In this document: positions 19,980 through 28,587 of the stretch, piece by piece
How the letters are laid out: each line of letters starts with the position of its first letter
Numbering within the stretch: position 1 is the first letter of the stretch
Assembly: GCA_024401365.1 (NCBI GenBank)
Contig: JAKSLE010000007.1
Span: forward strand, 86,036 to 150,035
Reading direction: 5' to 3'
Source of the DNA: Bacteroidales bacterium
Lineage (GTDB): Bacteria > Bacteroidota > Bacteroidia > Bacteroidales > Marinilabiliaceae
Length of the DNA: 64,000 bases
Position numbers and translations under genes: made by a program
The notes under the pieces: model-generated
Seen by the model: the letters and a program-made list of their open reading frames with translations, nothing else
Database searches by the model: none
Told to the model about the DNA's origin: nothing

Positions 19980-20885
19980 ATGGGAAATCCACACAGACAT
20001 CAGCCTCGACAGGGTACTCAAATCCCAGTCCGCCAAGCTTGTACTATCGAGCAACTGCTCGGACACCACATGCAGGGCAAGAGTATTACGGCTATCAAAC
20101 AGCTCCTATCAAAGGGCGTAATAACTCTCAATGGTAAGCCTATCAAAAAACTCGGCGTTATGCTCGAGCCTGGCATGACCGTCTCTATGCTCCCAAAACC
20201 AGAACCTCAGTTCAAAATGCCTCAAGGCGTACGAATAGTTTTCGAGGATAAGGATATTATCGTAGTCAATAAGGATTCTGGACTGCTCACTATGGCATCT
20301 GATAAGCAGGCAAACAAGACTGCCTATGCTTATATATCCAACTACCTGAAATTTTACAACCCCAACGATAAAGTTTTCATCGTTCACCGTATCGACCGCG
20401 ATACTTCGGGTCTTCTCTTGTTCGCCAAGAATCCTATGGCTCAGGAGGAACTCCAGCGAGATTGGAACGATACCGTAAAACAACGCAAGTACATTGCAAT
20501 ATGCGAGGGCTATCCCGAGCAGAAGGAGGGAGAAATACGTACTTACATACGTGAACACCCCAAAAGTCTTAAGATGTCTGTTTGCGAAAAGGACGACGAG
20601 GGCGCTCAAGAGGCAATAACGCACTACAAGGTCATCAACCGCAAACATGGCTACGCGCTCCTCGAACTTGAACTGGAAACGGGTCGCAAAAACCAGATAC
20701 GCGTACACATGGCTCATATAGGCCACCCTCTGGCTGGCGATGTCAAATACGGAGCTCAGTCAAATCCGGCCGACCGCCTCTGCCTCCATGCACAACAGAT
20801 AAAGTTCACTCATCCCACAACAGGTAGAACCATAGAATTGAGTTCTCCTATACCTCAAGAAATGAAAATTATTTTTGAGAGCTGA
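19980..20885 (+). CDS. RluA-family pseudouridine synthase with S4 domain
   Basis: A 301-residue RNA pseudouridine synthase of the RluC/RluD type. An N-terminal S4 RNA-binding domain (about 20-70) is followed by the catalytic domain with HRIDRDTSG, in which Asp139 is the catalytic aspartate, and by the LELETGRKNQIRVHMAHIGHP motif. The likely target is 23S rRNA; the exact site cannot be read from sequence. This is the only one of three RluA paralogues in the window with an S4 domain. A terminator shared with the convergent permease gene follows. Confidence 0.92.
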   Translation: MGNPHRHQPRQGTQIPVRQACTIEQLLGHHMQGKSITAIKQLLSKGVITLNGKPIKKLGVMLEPGMTVSMLPKPEPQFKMPQGVRIVFEDKDIIVVNKDSGLLTMASDKQANKTAYAYISNYLKFYNPNDKVFIVHRIDRDTSGLLLFAKNPMAQEELQRDWNDTVKQRKYIAICEGYPEQKEGEIRTYIREHPKSLKMSVCEKDDEGAQEAITHYKVINRKHGYALLELELETGRKNQIRVHMAHIGHPLAGDVKYGAQSNPADRLCLHAQQIKFTHPTTGRTIELSSPIPQEMKIIFES

Positions 20886-20895
20886 CATAAAAGCA

Positions 20896-20930
20896 AAAGC
20901 CATCGATCATCTCGGTGGCTTTATTATTTT
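20896..20930. terminator. bidirectional terminator between convergent genes
   Basis: An 11-bp stem (20896-20906 with 20912-20922, one G-T pair) is followed by a T-rich run on the plus strand. It lies between the convergent stops of the pseudouridine synthase (20885) and the permease (20939); the minus side is less T-rich, so it acts mainly on the plus-strand transcript. Confidence 0.75.
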
Positions 20931-20938
20931 ATTGGTTC

Positions 20939-23293
20939 TCACTCATTCTTTATTACCTCGGCTGGATTCTGCTTGACCGCCGTATTGACACACCAAAAGA
21001 TGGTAAGGAAAATGACAACAGCCACTATGATAAAAATAAGCGGCATGAGCCACCACGCTATCGGCACCTGTTGGATATACGACGAAAGCCACTCCTTCAT
21101 AATCATATAACCTATTGGGAATGCAAAGACCGCACTGACAAGAAGAGGAACAAGCTGTCTTTTAAGGAACATGGTCAAAACCTGACAAGCCGTTGCACCA
21201 TGCACCTTACGGAGCGCTATCTCCTTCTTACGCTGCTCCAACGAGAGCGAGAGCAACGAAAAGACGCCAAAGAGAGAGACTATGAGCGATACCACAGCAA
21301 TAACGATGAGAACGTCGAGCAACAACGACTCCTTGTAGAGCAGTTCATCAAATCGTTGCTCATTATCCACAAATCTGTATACCTGGTCTTCAATTCCTTC
21401 TCTGGTCATGAACTCTTCCATGCCATAAACAAAATCAGATTTGCAGCCTTCAGCTACCTTAAACGTTATACCGACACCTTCGTTCGTGTATGAATTATTG
21501 CTATACAACAATGCTCCCGGCTCCCCTGTCACGGATGAACAATAGATATTCTTGAGCACACCCGTAATGGTATAGCTTACTGCTCCTTGATAGTCAAGGA
21601 TATCTATTGTGCTGCCTACTATACTGTCTCTATCAAGCATCTTGGCCATGGACTCATTGATAAGCAATTCATGGCTATCTGCTCTTGGAGCACTTCCTTC
21701 TTTCAACTTCAACCCCCAGAAATCTATCTCCTTGGGGATAATATCCACCATGGATACATCTATCTTCTGATTAGTCTTACTATCGGGACTAATCTTGACA
21801 GGCTTTAGCATATCCATAGGGAGAACCGGATACGAAGAGAATACCGTATCGACTACCAAAGGCGAACTCTTTACGTAATCTATCAATGATGGTGGACAAC
21901 GGAAAATACTCAATACGTTGTGTCTTTCATATCCTAAGTCGCGCGATGAGCTGAGATACCTTACCTGCATTATCATTACTGCAACACAGAAAAGCACACA
22001 AAGGCTTAAAGATATTTGCACTACGTTGCTTACCACATCTAAAACAGTAGAGGAATGGTGCGACTGATGCCCATAAAGGATACTTCTCTGCGTTACCTTC
22101 ATGGTATATAGAGTGGTAACCACCGTGAGGACGACACAACCAACCAATACTACCAGGCAATACATCACAACCTGAGCAATGAAAGATGCATTATCCATAG
22201 CAATCTCTGCATACTCCACAAAAAATGGCTTGATGAAATATATGACAAGAGCCCCTACGAGAGCCGACATGAAGAATATAACCAGAGTCTCTACGATATT
22301 CATCCAGACTATACCCCACTTGCCCGATCCAAGCATACGTCTGATAGCCAATGCACGACAGCGGATACGCACCTGGATAATCATCGTTATATAATAATTA
22401 CATAAGGCGCTGAAGATAATCAACAGACCTATAGCGCAGAATAGCAGGACATAGTTACTGCTGAAACTATACTCGGCATCTGGATAATATACACGCAGTT
22501 TACGAAGAGGAAGGAAGTCGAACTTCAGGTTAACATCCTCCGTTACCTCACTTGTCACAAAATTGGAGTAATACGACATGGTCACCTTCGTTTCTGCAGC
22601 TCTCTTGGACACTGCATCCACGTCTACACCTTCGTATAATTTTGCCCACAACACGACCCTATATACACTTGGCGACATGCCATTCCATAAACCAAAGCAC
22701 ATGCCAGGTGGAAACAATGCTGAATTGCCAGGCATATCCTCAAATACACCTACTATCTTAACCTCTTCTACTGGCCTATTGCTCCAATCCAAACGGGTCA
22801 ATGACCTGCCTACAACATCCTCTTGCCCTAGTTTATCTATTGCCCATTTTCGTGGAACCAGTATTTCATCAGGTGCAAGAAGTTCACCTCGACCTGACAG
22901 AATATTGAGATTGAGTACTTTGCTGAGATTCGATGGTCCATAGTCAATTTGTATAATGTCATCCACATCCTTGAAATTGACTCCATCAGGATACCATACG
23001 TACAATTCCTCTATCTCTGGACAGTATTTCTTAAGTGCCTCAATTTTTTCTGCTATAGCATCTCGAACTCCATAATCTGCACAATCAGGCTGGAACTTTG
23101 CACTTCCTTCTGAGAGTAGATATGTTCTATCTGCATCTTCTATGAAATCTTCAAACGAATTGATGTAATTGAGCCATAGAGAAGAGAGTGCAAAACAGGT
23201 CATCCCCACAGAAAGACCAATGAGACAAATGATTGTTTGCAGACGGTGTTTCAAGATATTTCGAATAGCTATTTTTAGATAGTGAATAAACAT
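20939..23293 (-). CDS. FtsX/MacB-type ABC transporter permease, orphan
   Basis: A 784-residue permease with the Bacteroidales double-FtsX plan: an opening segment (HYLKIAIRNILKHRLQTIICLIGLSVG), a large periplasmic MacB-PCD-like domain (about 45-270), a first set of membrane helices (about 280-400), a second set opening near 430, another periplasmic domain, and a final FtsX unit with LSLEQRKKEIALRKVHGA near residue 690. Such permeases work with an ATPase in export of lipids, peptides or antimicrobials or in signalling. No ATPase, HlyD or TolC gene is adjacent. Control appears to be by a sigma-54-type promoter with two upstream dyads (23328-23446). Confidence 0.88.
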   Translation of the reverse strand: MFIHYLKIAIRNILKHRLQTIICLIGLSVGMTCFALSSLWLNYINSFEDFIEDADRTYLLSEGSAKFQPDCADYGVRDAIAEKIEALKKYCPEIEELYVWYPDGVNFKDVDDIIQIDYGPSNLSKVLNLNILSGRGELLAPDEILVPRKWAIDKLGQEDVVGRSLTRLDWSNRPVEEVKIVGVFEDMPGNSALFPPGMCFGLWNGMSPSVYRVVLWAKLYEGVDVDAVSKRAAETKVTMSYYSNFVTSEVTEDVNLKFDFLPLRKLRVYYPDAEYSFSSNYVLLFCAIGLLIIFSALCNYYITMIIQVRIRCRALAIRRMLGSGKWGIVWMNIVETLVIFFMSALVGALVIYFIKPFFVEYAEIAMDNASFIAQVVMYCLVVLVGCVVLTVVTTLYTMKVTQRSILYGHQSHHSSTVLDVVSNVVQISLSLCVLFCVAVMIMQVRYLSSSRDLGYERHNVLSIFRCPPSLIDYVKSSPLVVDTVFSSYPVLPMDMLKPVKISPDSKTNQKIDVSMVDIIPKEIDFWGLKLKEGSAPRADSHELLINESMAKMLDRDSIVGSTIDILDYQGAVSYTITGVLKNIYCSSVTGEPGALLYSNNSYTNEGVGITFKVAEGCKSDFVYGMEEFMTREGIEDQVYRFVDNEQRFDELLYKESLLLDVLIVIAVVSLIVSLFGVFSLLSLSLEQRKKEIALRKVHGATACQVLTMFLKRQLVPLLVSAVFAFPIGYMIMKEWLSSYIQQVPIAWWLMPLIFIIVAVVIFLTIFWCVNTAVKQNPAEVIKNE

Positions 23294-23327
23294 GACTATT
23301 TATATTTGCAAGTTACTCTATAGCTGT

Positions 23328-23343
23328 GTCAAAAAGCATGCCA
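23328..23343 (-). promoter_or_regulatory. candidate sigma-54 (-24/-12) promoter of the permease
   Basis: The minus strand reads TGGCATGCTTTTTGAC, against the sigma-54 consensus TGGCACRNNNNTTGCW. The GG and the TTG have the correct 10-base spacing; two positions differ, including GC to GA at -12. The start codon at 23293 is about 23 bases after the predicted start site. No TAnnTTTG box is present on this strand in the gap, which supports a different sigma factor. Confidence 0.5.
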
Positions 23344-23400
23344 ACACTATAACCTACTGATTGGCCGACAGTTAGCCTCATATTTACCATTGTGTTAAAC

Positions 23401-23446
23401 CGTGCGTTTTCGCACACTTAGAACGTGCATTTTCGCACACTATCGA
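23401..23446. repeat. two tandem 23-bp repeats, each a GTGC...GCAC dyad
   Basis: 23401-23423 and 23424-23446 are near copies of each other, each containing GTGC(G/A)TTTTCGCAC. They lie 58-118 bases upstream of the sigma-54-like element, the usual place for binding sites of an NtrC-type activator. As weak hairpins they could also slow transcription leaving the regulator gene that ends at 23460, but they lack a T run. Confidence 0.7.
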
Positions 23447-23459
23447 TTATTATTACAAC

Positions 23460-26264
23460 TTATTTTGCGTAGTCCTTAGGCGTCACCCCATATTTCTCCT
23501 TGAATGTGGTAGAGAAATAACTGGTATCGGGAAATCCTACCTTAGTAGCCACTTCAGCAATGCTGTACTCTTTCTCTTTCAGCAACTTCGCAGCAGCTTC
23601 TAGTCGAAGATTTCGAATAAATCTAGATGTCGTATCTCCTGTCTGCTCTTTCAACTTACGGTTCAAATGCACTATACTTATTCCTATCTCATCGGCTATC
23701 TCAGCTATCGAGATATTCGGATCACTTAGATGCTTGTTGATTATCGTCAATATACGCTGCATCTGCCTATCTTCTTGAACGGGTTGCTGTGTCTCGTCTT
23801 CTGGCGCTGGTTCAATTGGCTTCTCTTCTTCCGACTTGTCTTCTACGGGTTCAACAGGGACAACCAATGGGGTGGGTGCCGACTTCGACTTGCTTGTCCT
23901 GAATATTTGCAATATTACAATGAGCAATGCCGTAAACACTACAACCTGCCTGAGCCACCAATAAATGTCCATCTCGCCATGAACTACAATGGTCAACTCC
24001 AATGGAATGGACATATTACCCATACAATTGCCTTGTACCACAAGTTTATTCTCCCCTTCTTGAAGATTATTGAACGTCAGGGTATTGGAATTATTGGGCA
24101 GGAATATGATTGGCTCGTCATTCAACTTGTACGAATAGGTAATATATTGGGCAAAGGCACATTTATCCCTTGAAGCAAACTCCATACTGAATGAATTGTC
24201 TGATTTCGATAGATGAAACTCTCGCGTACGGAAAACTGCATCATCCATAATCTGATAATCTCCCGACATGTCGCCATAGTGCTTCACTTCATTTAGGACC
24301 GAGAACTGCGACATGGATATACTCCACTGTGTAGTATCGCGATGTATCTGAGATGGCTTGAAGTAGGTAATACCTCCCATTCCGCCAAACCATACATACC
24401 CATCGGCTACCAGAGATGTATTATTAGAGAATTCACCCTCCTGAACACCATCACTACTATTATATATAGTAAAGGTAGAATCGGCTGGAGTATAGACAAA
24501 CAATCCATGGTTTGTTCCCATCCAAAGATTGCCTGTCGGAGCTACCTCAATGGAATATATTATGGACGCCGAAGCATCTGGCGAGTGTACGCTCTGCGTA
24601 CGGGGAGCCTTATGCTTGCTCGCAATTTTTTTAATTTCGCCACTCTGCGCATCCATACTGATAAGGCCCACTGATGTACCTATCCATAGGGAATTATCAG
24701 GCCCCTTAGCTATATCGTACACTACATGTCCTCTGAGGTATATGCCATTTATATGCTTGGTATCCTTGAGGTCTATAGCACACAATCCATCGTACGAACC
24801 TACCCACAACACATCATCTTGTATATGCAACTTATTGATCCAACGGTTGATAACATTGTCTTGTGTCAAGTTTTTTCGTCGTGTCTCTGTATTCAAATCA
24901 TAACATTGCAAACCACTACCCAATGTAGCTATCCAAAGTCGCCCCTTGCTATCTTCCAAGAAATCGTATATCGAAACATGACGCATATCCTCAAAACAGG
25001 GAAGTGTATTGCATCTGCCATTATCTATGTCAATCCATCCAAAGCCTTGTCCGTACGAACCATACCATAGCCTGCCATGTTTGTCCTGATATAGCGACTT
25101 GACAACCGAGGGCACATCTTCTGAATCGTAGTGTACCGACGTCTTCCTGTCTGGCGCAAGTCTATATAGACCATCGTTGTCTGTTCCAACCCAATAATAT
25201 CCCCTCTTATCCTTTGCCAAAGCAGTTATCGCATTGCTTCCTATAAGATTGTTCATATACGATTTATACCCCATGTAATGAAATGGAGTATTGCTCTGTG
25301 GGTACATTATCACTCCCGACTGGAAAATACCAAGCCACAGCGTGGAGTTGTTGTCTTCTATTATTGTGTGAACCTTGAGCTTCTGCGGATTCATACTGAT
25401 GCCGTCCAATATAACTTCCGTCACAGTATTCGTCTTCGGATCGTACAATTTCAACCCTGCACCATCCGAGCCTACCAATATCTTGCCGTCATGTGTCACA
25501 CACGCCGTAGTCTGAGTGACTCCTATATTGTTCAACTTGTTTATCTGTCTGATCTTATCTTCTTGCTCATAATACCTGAATACCTCTCCTGTCGATGAGA
25601 TAAATATGGCATTACCATCAAAATCACGACACATAATGGTACACCAAACACCATTTGTGTCATATTCTTTGAGCTCTCGCGTCCTGAGATTATACTTATA
25701 TAATGGTCCTTGATAAACGTGAATCCAGAATGTATCACCTTTATCTATCATCAATTCTCCTCCATTTTGCAGCTCTACAGGAGTGTCTTCTCGACTAACT
25801 ATAATGGAATCGCCCCTCACTTCCAATGTCGACAACCGGTCTCCACAAGATACTATGCGGCCATCGGGCAACTCTAGCATGTGGGATATGTGACTGCTGA
25901 ATGGTGTGCCGTCCGAATAGGTAGCCGGCTTGGAGAAACTATCGGTACGTGGATTATATAGCTGAACCGTACGCTTTGTCGCTACATATAGTCGATGTTG
26001 AGAATCTTCATATAACTCTTGAACAAAATTATTACTTATCGAATGCGGATTGCCTTCTTCATTGTAGTACCTATGAAACCTATTGCCGTCATATCGGTTA
26101 AGCCCATACTCTGTAGCTGCCCATATCATATTGTCACTGTCAATAAAGAGCTCATTGATGAGCGAGCTCGACAAATCCGTATCAGCAGAAAAAATATGCA
26201 CCTGCTGAGCACGAATTGTCAAACACATTATCGCATATATGACAATCAAATAATACTTCATCAC
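23460..26264 (-). CDS. membrane regulator: beta-propeller sensor, Y_Y_Y, one TM helix, AraC DNA-binding domain, no kinase
   Basis: A 934-residue protein. A signal peptide (residues 1-19) leads into two-component regulator propeller repeats (about 20-610; repeated blades such as LWIGTSVGLISMD and LWMGTNHGLFVY), a Y_Y_Y-like beta-sandwich (about 660-755), one transmembrane helix (about 760-780), a Pro/Glu-rich linker, and an AraC-type helix-turn-helix pair (about 835-934, ending in the motif around SYFSTTFKEKYGVTPKDYAK). Hybrid two-component systems of Bacteroidota have histidine kinase and receiver domains between helix and AraC; here both are absent, so sensing is linked directly to DNA binding. 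It is divergent from the GH43 gene, its likely target. Confidence 0.88.
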   Translation of the reverse strand: MMKYYLIVIYAIMCLTIRAQQVHIFSADTDLSSSLINELFIDSDNMIWAATEYGLNRYDGNRFHRYYNEEGNPHSISNNFVQELYEDSQHRLYVATKRTVQLYNPRTDSFSKPATYSDGTPFSSHISHMLELPDGRIVSCGDRLSTLEVRGDSIIVSREDTPVELQNGGELMIDKGDTFWIHVYQGPLYKYNLRTRELKEYDTNGVWCTIMCRDFDGNAIFISSTGEVFRYYEQEDKIRQINKLNNIGVTQTTACVTHDGKILVGSDGAGLKLYDPKTNTVTEVILDGISMNPQKLKVHTIIEDNNSTLWLGIFQSGVIMYPQSNTPFHYMGYKSYMNNLIGSNAITALAKDKRGYYWVGTDNDGLYRLAPDRKTSVHYDSEDVPSVVKSLYQDKHGRLWYGSYGQGFGWIDIDNGRCNTLPCFEDMRHVSIYDFLEDSKGRLWIATLGSGLQCYDLNTETRRKNLTQDNVINRWINKLHIQDDVLWVGSYDGLCAIDLKDTKHINGIYLRGHVVYDIAKGPDNSLWIGTSVGLISMDAQSGEIKKIASKHKAPRTQSVHSPDASASIIYSIEVAPTGNLWMGTNHGLFVYTPADSTFTIYNSSDGVQEGEFSNNTSLVADGYVWFGGMGGITYFKPSQIHRDTTQWSISMSQFSVLNEVKHYGDMSGDYQIMDDAVFRTREFHLSKSDNSFSMEFASRDKCAFAQYITYSYKLNDEPIIFLPNNSNTLTFNNLQEGENKLVVQGNCMGNMSIPLELTIVVHGEMDIYWWLRQVVVFTALLIVILQIFRTSKSKSAPTPLVVPVEPVEDKSEEEKPIEPAPEDETQQPVQEDRQMQRILTIINKHLSDPNISIAEIADEIGISIVHLNRKLKEQTGDTTSRFIRNLRLEAAAKLLKEKEYSIAEVATKVGFPDTSYFSTTFKEKYGVTPKDYAK

Positions 26265-26282
26265 TACCTAAAAGCAATGCTA

Positions 26283-26290
26283 CAAAAATA
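26283..26290 (-). promoter_or_regulatory. -7 promoter element of the propeller-AraC regulator
   Basis: TATTTTTG on the minus strand matches TAnnTTTG exactly, 18 bases before the start codon. The -33 region has no clear TTTG and is overlapped by the direct repeat at 26298-26313, which would fit activator dependence or autoregulation. Confidence 0.5.
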
Positions 26291-26297
26291 AGGAGTT

Positions 26298-26424
26298 TTT
26301 TTAGACTTAGAGGCCATCTACGAGCATATATCCAAAAATTGGCTCTTTGTGTATTATACATTCTTCTTTGAATATTATACAAGTTTGACTTTACTGCTTA
26401 TTTTCAGCTTTTTAGACTTGGAGG
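26298..26424 (+). repeat. 16-bp direct repeat pair, candidate operators
   Basis: TTTTTAGACTTAGAGG at 26298-26313 and TTTTTAGACTTGGAGG at 26409-26424 match at 15 of 16 positions and start 111 bases apart. The first overlaps the -33 region of the regulator gene, the second the -33 region of a plus-strand promoter (TTG 26418-26420, TATATTTG 26442-26449) on the GH43 side. Placement at both promoters suggests binding sites for the regulator; this is inference. Confidence 0.6.
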
Positions 26425-26778
26425 TTAAAAACAAAGTGATTTATATTTGCAGTGTAATCATCTGTAAAAACACACGTTAATTAGAGCATTTTTCCATAAT
26501 ACATAGAAAACAACACAACAAATAACATAGTTACACGACAGAAATCACGCAAGCGAATATTTAGGATTTTTTCCTACACCCCCTAGGGTTTATAATACCT
26601 TGTATATGTACACAAAAAGATGATAGTACGTTCCTCCATGGGCAACCATGGCAGGAATGTGCCATCTTCTAATTTTAAAAGAAAGAGCACTTCACGACAT
26701 ATCTTCTATCTTTGATTTCTGAAAAAATAAATACATTTGTATTCGAAGCTATTTTTCTAATAACTAATACTTGATAGC

Positions 26779-28449
26779 ATGTTCAAAAGACTAACACAAC
26801 GACTTAAATCACTTGCAGCGGTATCCTTGTTGGCATTGACAATGGGCTGCACCGCACAGGAAACCTACCGCAACCCTATCATCAATGCCGATGTACCGGA
26901 TATGTCCCTCTGCCGCGTAGGCGATTATTACTACCTCATAAGTACCACTATGCATTTGATGCCTGGTGCTCCTATCATGCGTTCTACCGACATGAAGAAC
27001 TGGGAGACTATCTCTTATGTCTTCGACAAGATAAATGATGGCGACAGATACGACCTCAAGGATAACAAGACCGTATACGGACAGGGACAGTGGGCTTCGT
27101 CTATCCGCTACCACAACGGCAAGTTCTATGTCTGGTTTACAGCAAATGGCGCTCCTGGCAAGGGATTTATATATACTGCCGATAAGGCCGAGGGGCCATG
27201 GAAACTTATTCAGCGCCCTCGCCACCTGCACGATGGCTCTCTTTTCTTCGATGACGATAATCGCGTATATATCTTCTGCGAGACAGGACACCTCGTCGAA
27301 CTGAATGAGGATCTTTCCGACGTAAAGGAGGGCGGTACAGATATGATCCTCTTCGAACGTGATGCCGAGGAGCAGGGCGCACTACTCGAGGGTAGCAGCG
27401 TATTCAAGCACAATGGCAAGTACTACCTCTGCATGATATCTATGAAGTGGGGAGTTCCTAATCGCTACCGCCGCGAGGTTTGCTATCGCGCCGACAAAAT
27501 AACTGGCCCATACGAAAAGAAGGTCCTCATAGAAACACCTTTCGAAATGTATGGCGGCGTCGGCCAGGGGTGCTTGGTCGATAATGCCGATGGCTCATGG
27601 AGCTCTCTTATTTTCCAAGATCGCGATGGCATCGGACGCACACCATGCCTCCTCCCTGTAAGATGGGAAGATGGCTGGCCTATGCTGGGCGACGCCGAGG
27701 GTAAGGTGCCTAACGACTATAGCAAGCCTTACCAGTCAATGGAGGGCATCACTTCTTCCGACGAATTCGACGGCAATGGCAAAATATATGGTTACGCCGG
27801 AGAGCAGGAGAGCAAACTCAAATTGTGCTGGCAGTGGAACCATAACCCTATCGACACATTTATCGACCAAAATGGAAAAACAGAGAACGCATGGAGCATA
27901 ACTGAACGTCCCGACTTTTTGCGTCTTCGCACTGCTCGCTTGGCAGATAATATTTTTAATGCGCCTAATACGTTGACTCAACGCATGACCGGACCCAAAT
28001 GTAATGGAGCCATCAAAATGGATATCAGCAACATGAAGGATGGCGACCGCGCTGGCATCAGTGGCTTCCAAAGCGACTGTGGCGTACTTTCTGTGAAAAA
28101 GGACAATGGCAGTTGCAAAATAGTCCTCACTAAGGAGTCCATGAAACTCCAACGTGGCAATCGCGTTATCGACCACGTCGACGCCGAGGAGGTAATGTCT
28201 ATCGATATCAATACGAATATAGTGTACCTACGCGTCTATGCCGATTTTCATGAAATGCACGACATCTCATGGTATGAATATAGCCTCGATGGCGAAAATT
28301 GGACTAGAATAGGCGACGAAATACCTGTCAAATTCGATTACACCCGCTTCTTTATGGGCACCAAATTCGCAATATTCAACTACGCCACACAAAACCTTGG
28401 CGGATATGTCGATGTCGATTGGTTCCATTATGAGGCCGACCTCCGCTAA
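26779..28449 (+). CDS. GH43 glycosidase (beta-xylosidase/alpha-L-arabinofuranosidase type), exported, possibly a lipoprotein
   Basis: A 556-residue protein with an N-terminal signal sequence ending in LTMGC (possible lipidated Cys24, though the lipobox is imperfect). The five-bladed GH43 domain (about 28-330) opens with NPIINADVPDMSLCRVGD, where Asp41 is the likely general base (the usual PDP is PDM here). LHDGSLFFDDD carries the pKa-modulating aspartate, and LEGSSVFKHNGKYYL the general acid glutamate. A C-terminal concanavalin-like beta-sandwich (about 340-556) follows, as in GH43 subfamilies acting on xylan or arabinoxylan. Together with the GH31 enzyme and esterase it suggests hemicellulose use. 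Confidence 0.9.
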   Translation: MFKRLTQRLKSLAAVSLLALTMGCTAQETYRNPIINADVPDMSLCRVGDYYYLISTTMHLMPGAPIMRSTDMKNWETISYVFDKINDGDRYDLKDNKTVYGQGQWASSIRYHNGKFYVWFTANGAPGKGFIYTADKAEGPWKLIQRPRHLHDGSLFFDDDNRVYIFCETGHLVELNEDLSDVKEGGTDMILFERDAEEQGALLEGSSVFKHNGKYYLCMISMKWGVPNRYRREVCYRADKITGPYEKKVLIETPFEMYGGVGQGCLVDNADGSWSSLIFQDRDGIGRTPCLLPVRWEDGWPMLGDAEGKVPNDYSKPYQSMEGITSSDEFDGNGKIYGYAGEQESKLKLCWQWNHNPIDTFIDQNGKTENAWSITERPDFLRLRTARLADNIFNAPNTLTQRMTGPKCNGAIKMDISNMKDGDRAGISGFQSDCGVLSVKKDNGSCKIVLTKESMKLQRGNRVIDHVDAEEVMSIDINTNIVYLRVYADFHEMHDISWYEYSLDGENWTRIGDEIPVKFDYTRFFMGTKFAIFNYATQNLGGYVDVDWFHYEADLR

Positions 28450-28525
28450 TGCTCGTTACACACTATTTAACAGTATAATGAGCAAAAAAATGCAACTAAC
28501 TGTTCCATATCGAAGTAAAATTCAG

Positions 28526-28533
28526 TACTTTTG
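28526..28533 (+). promoter_or_regulatory. -7 promoter element of the IscU-like/GGGtGRT operon
   Basis: TACTTTTG is an exact -7 match; no clear TTTG is seen 20 bases upstream. It excludes the TTG start at 28531, which lies inside the box. Confidence 0.55.
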
Positions 28534-28587
28534 CGAGGTTTTAGGCATATTATGCCCAAATTGAAAATAAAACAAAAAAAAGACGAT

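Larger units (their letters stand above)
26265..26778. other. 514-base divergent control region between regulator and GH43 gene
   Basis: No gene is seen here. It holds the regulator promoter, the 16-bp repeat pair, and three plus-strand -7 boxes that could serve the GH43 gene: TATATTTG 26442-26449, TATCTTTG 26707-26714 and TACATTTG 26732-26739. It also has CCCTAGGG near 26580 and an interrupted dyad at 26631-26657 (TTCCT-c-CATG-ggcaac-CATG-gc-AGGAA). If the first box is used, the GH43 mRNA has a leader of about 320 bases. Confidence 0.6.

Noticed and set aside
23301-23308. TATATTTG on the plus strand, a promoter-like -7 box.
   Set aside because: No gene lies downstream on that strand and no -33 element fits; probably chance, or antisense transcription at most.
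23401-23446. Tandem repeats considered as a small CRISPR array.
   Set aside because: Only two units with no spacers of constant length between them and no cas genes; a dyad-type operator explains them better.
28470-28500. Hairpin-like sequence after GH43 considered as a terminator.
   Set aside because: The stem is weak and it is followed by A rather than T on the coding strand.
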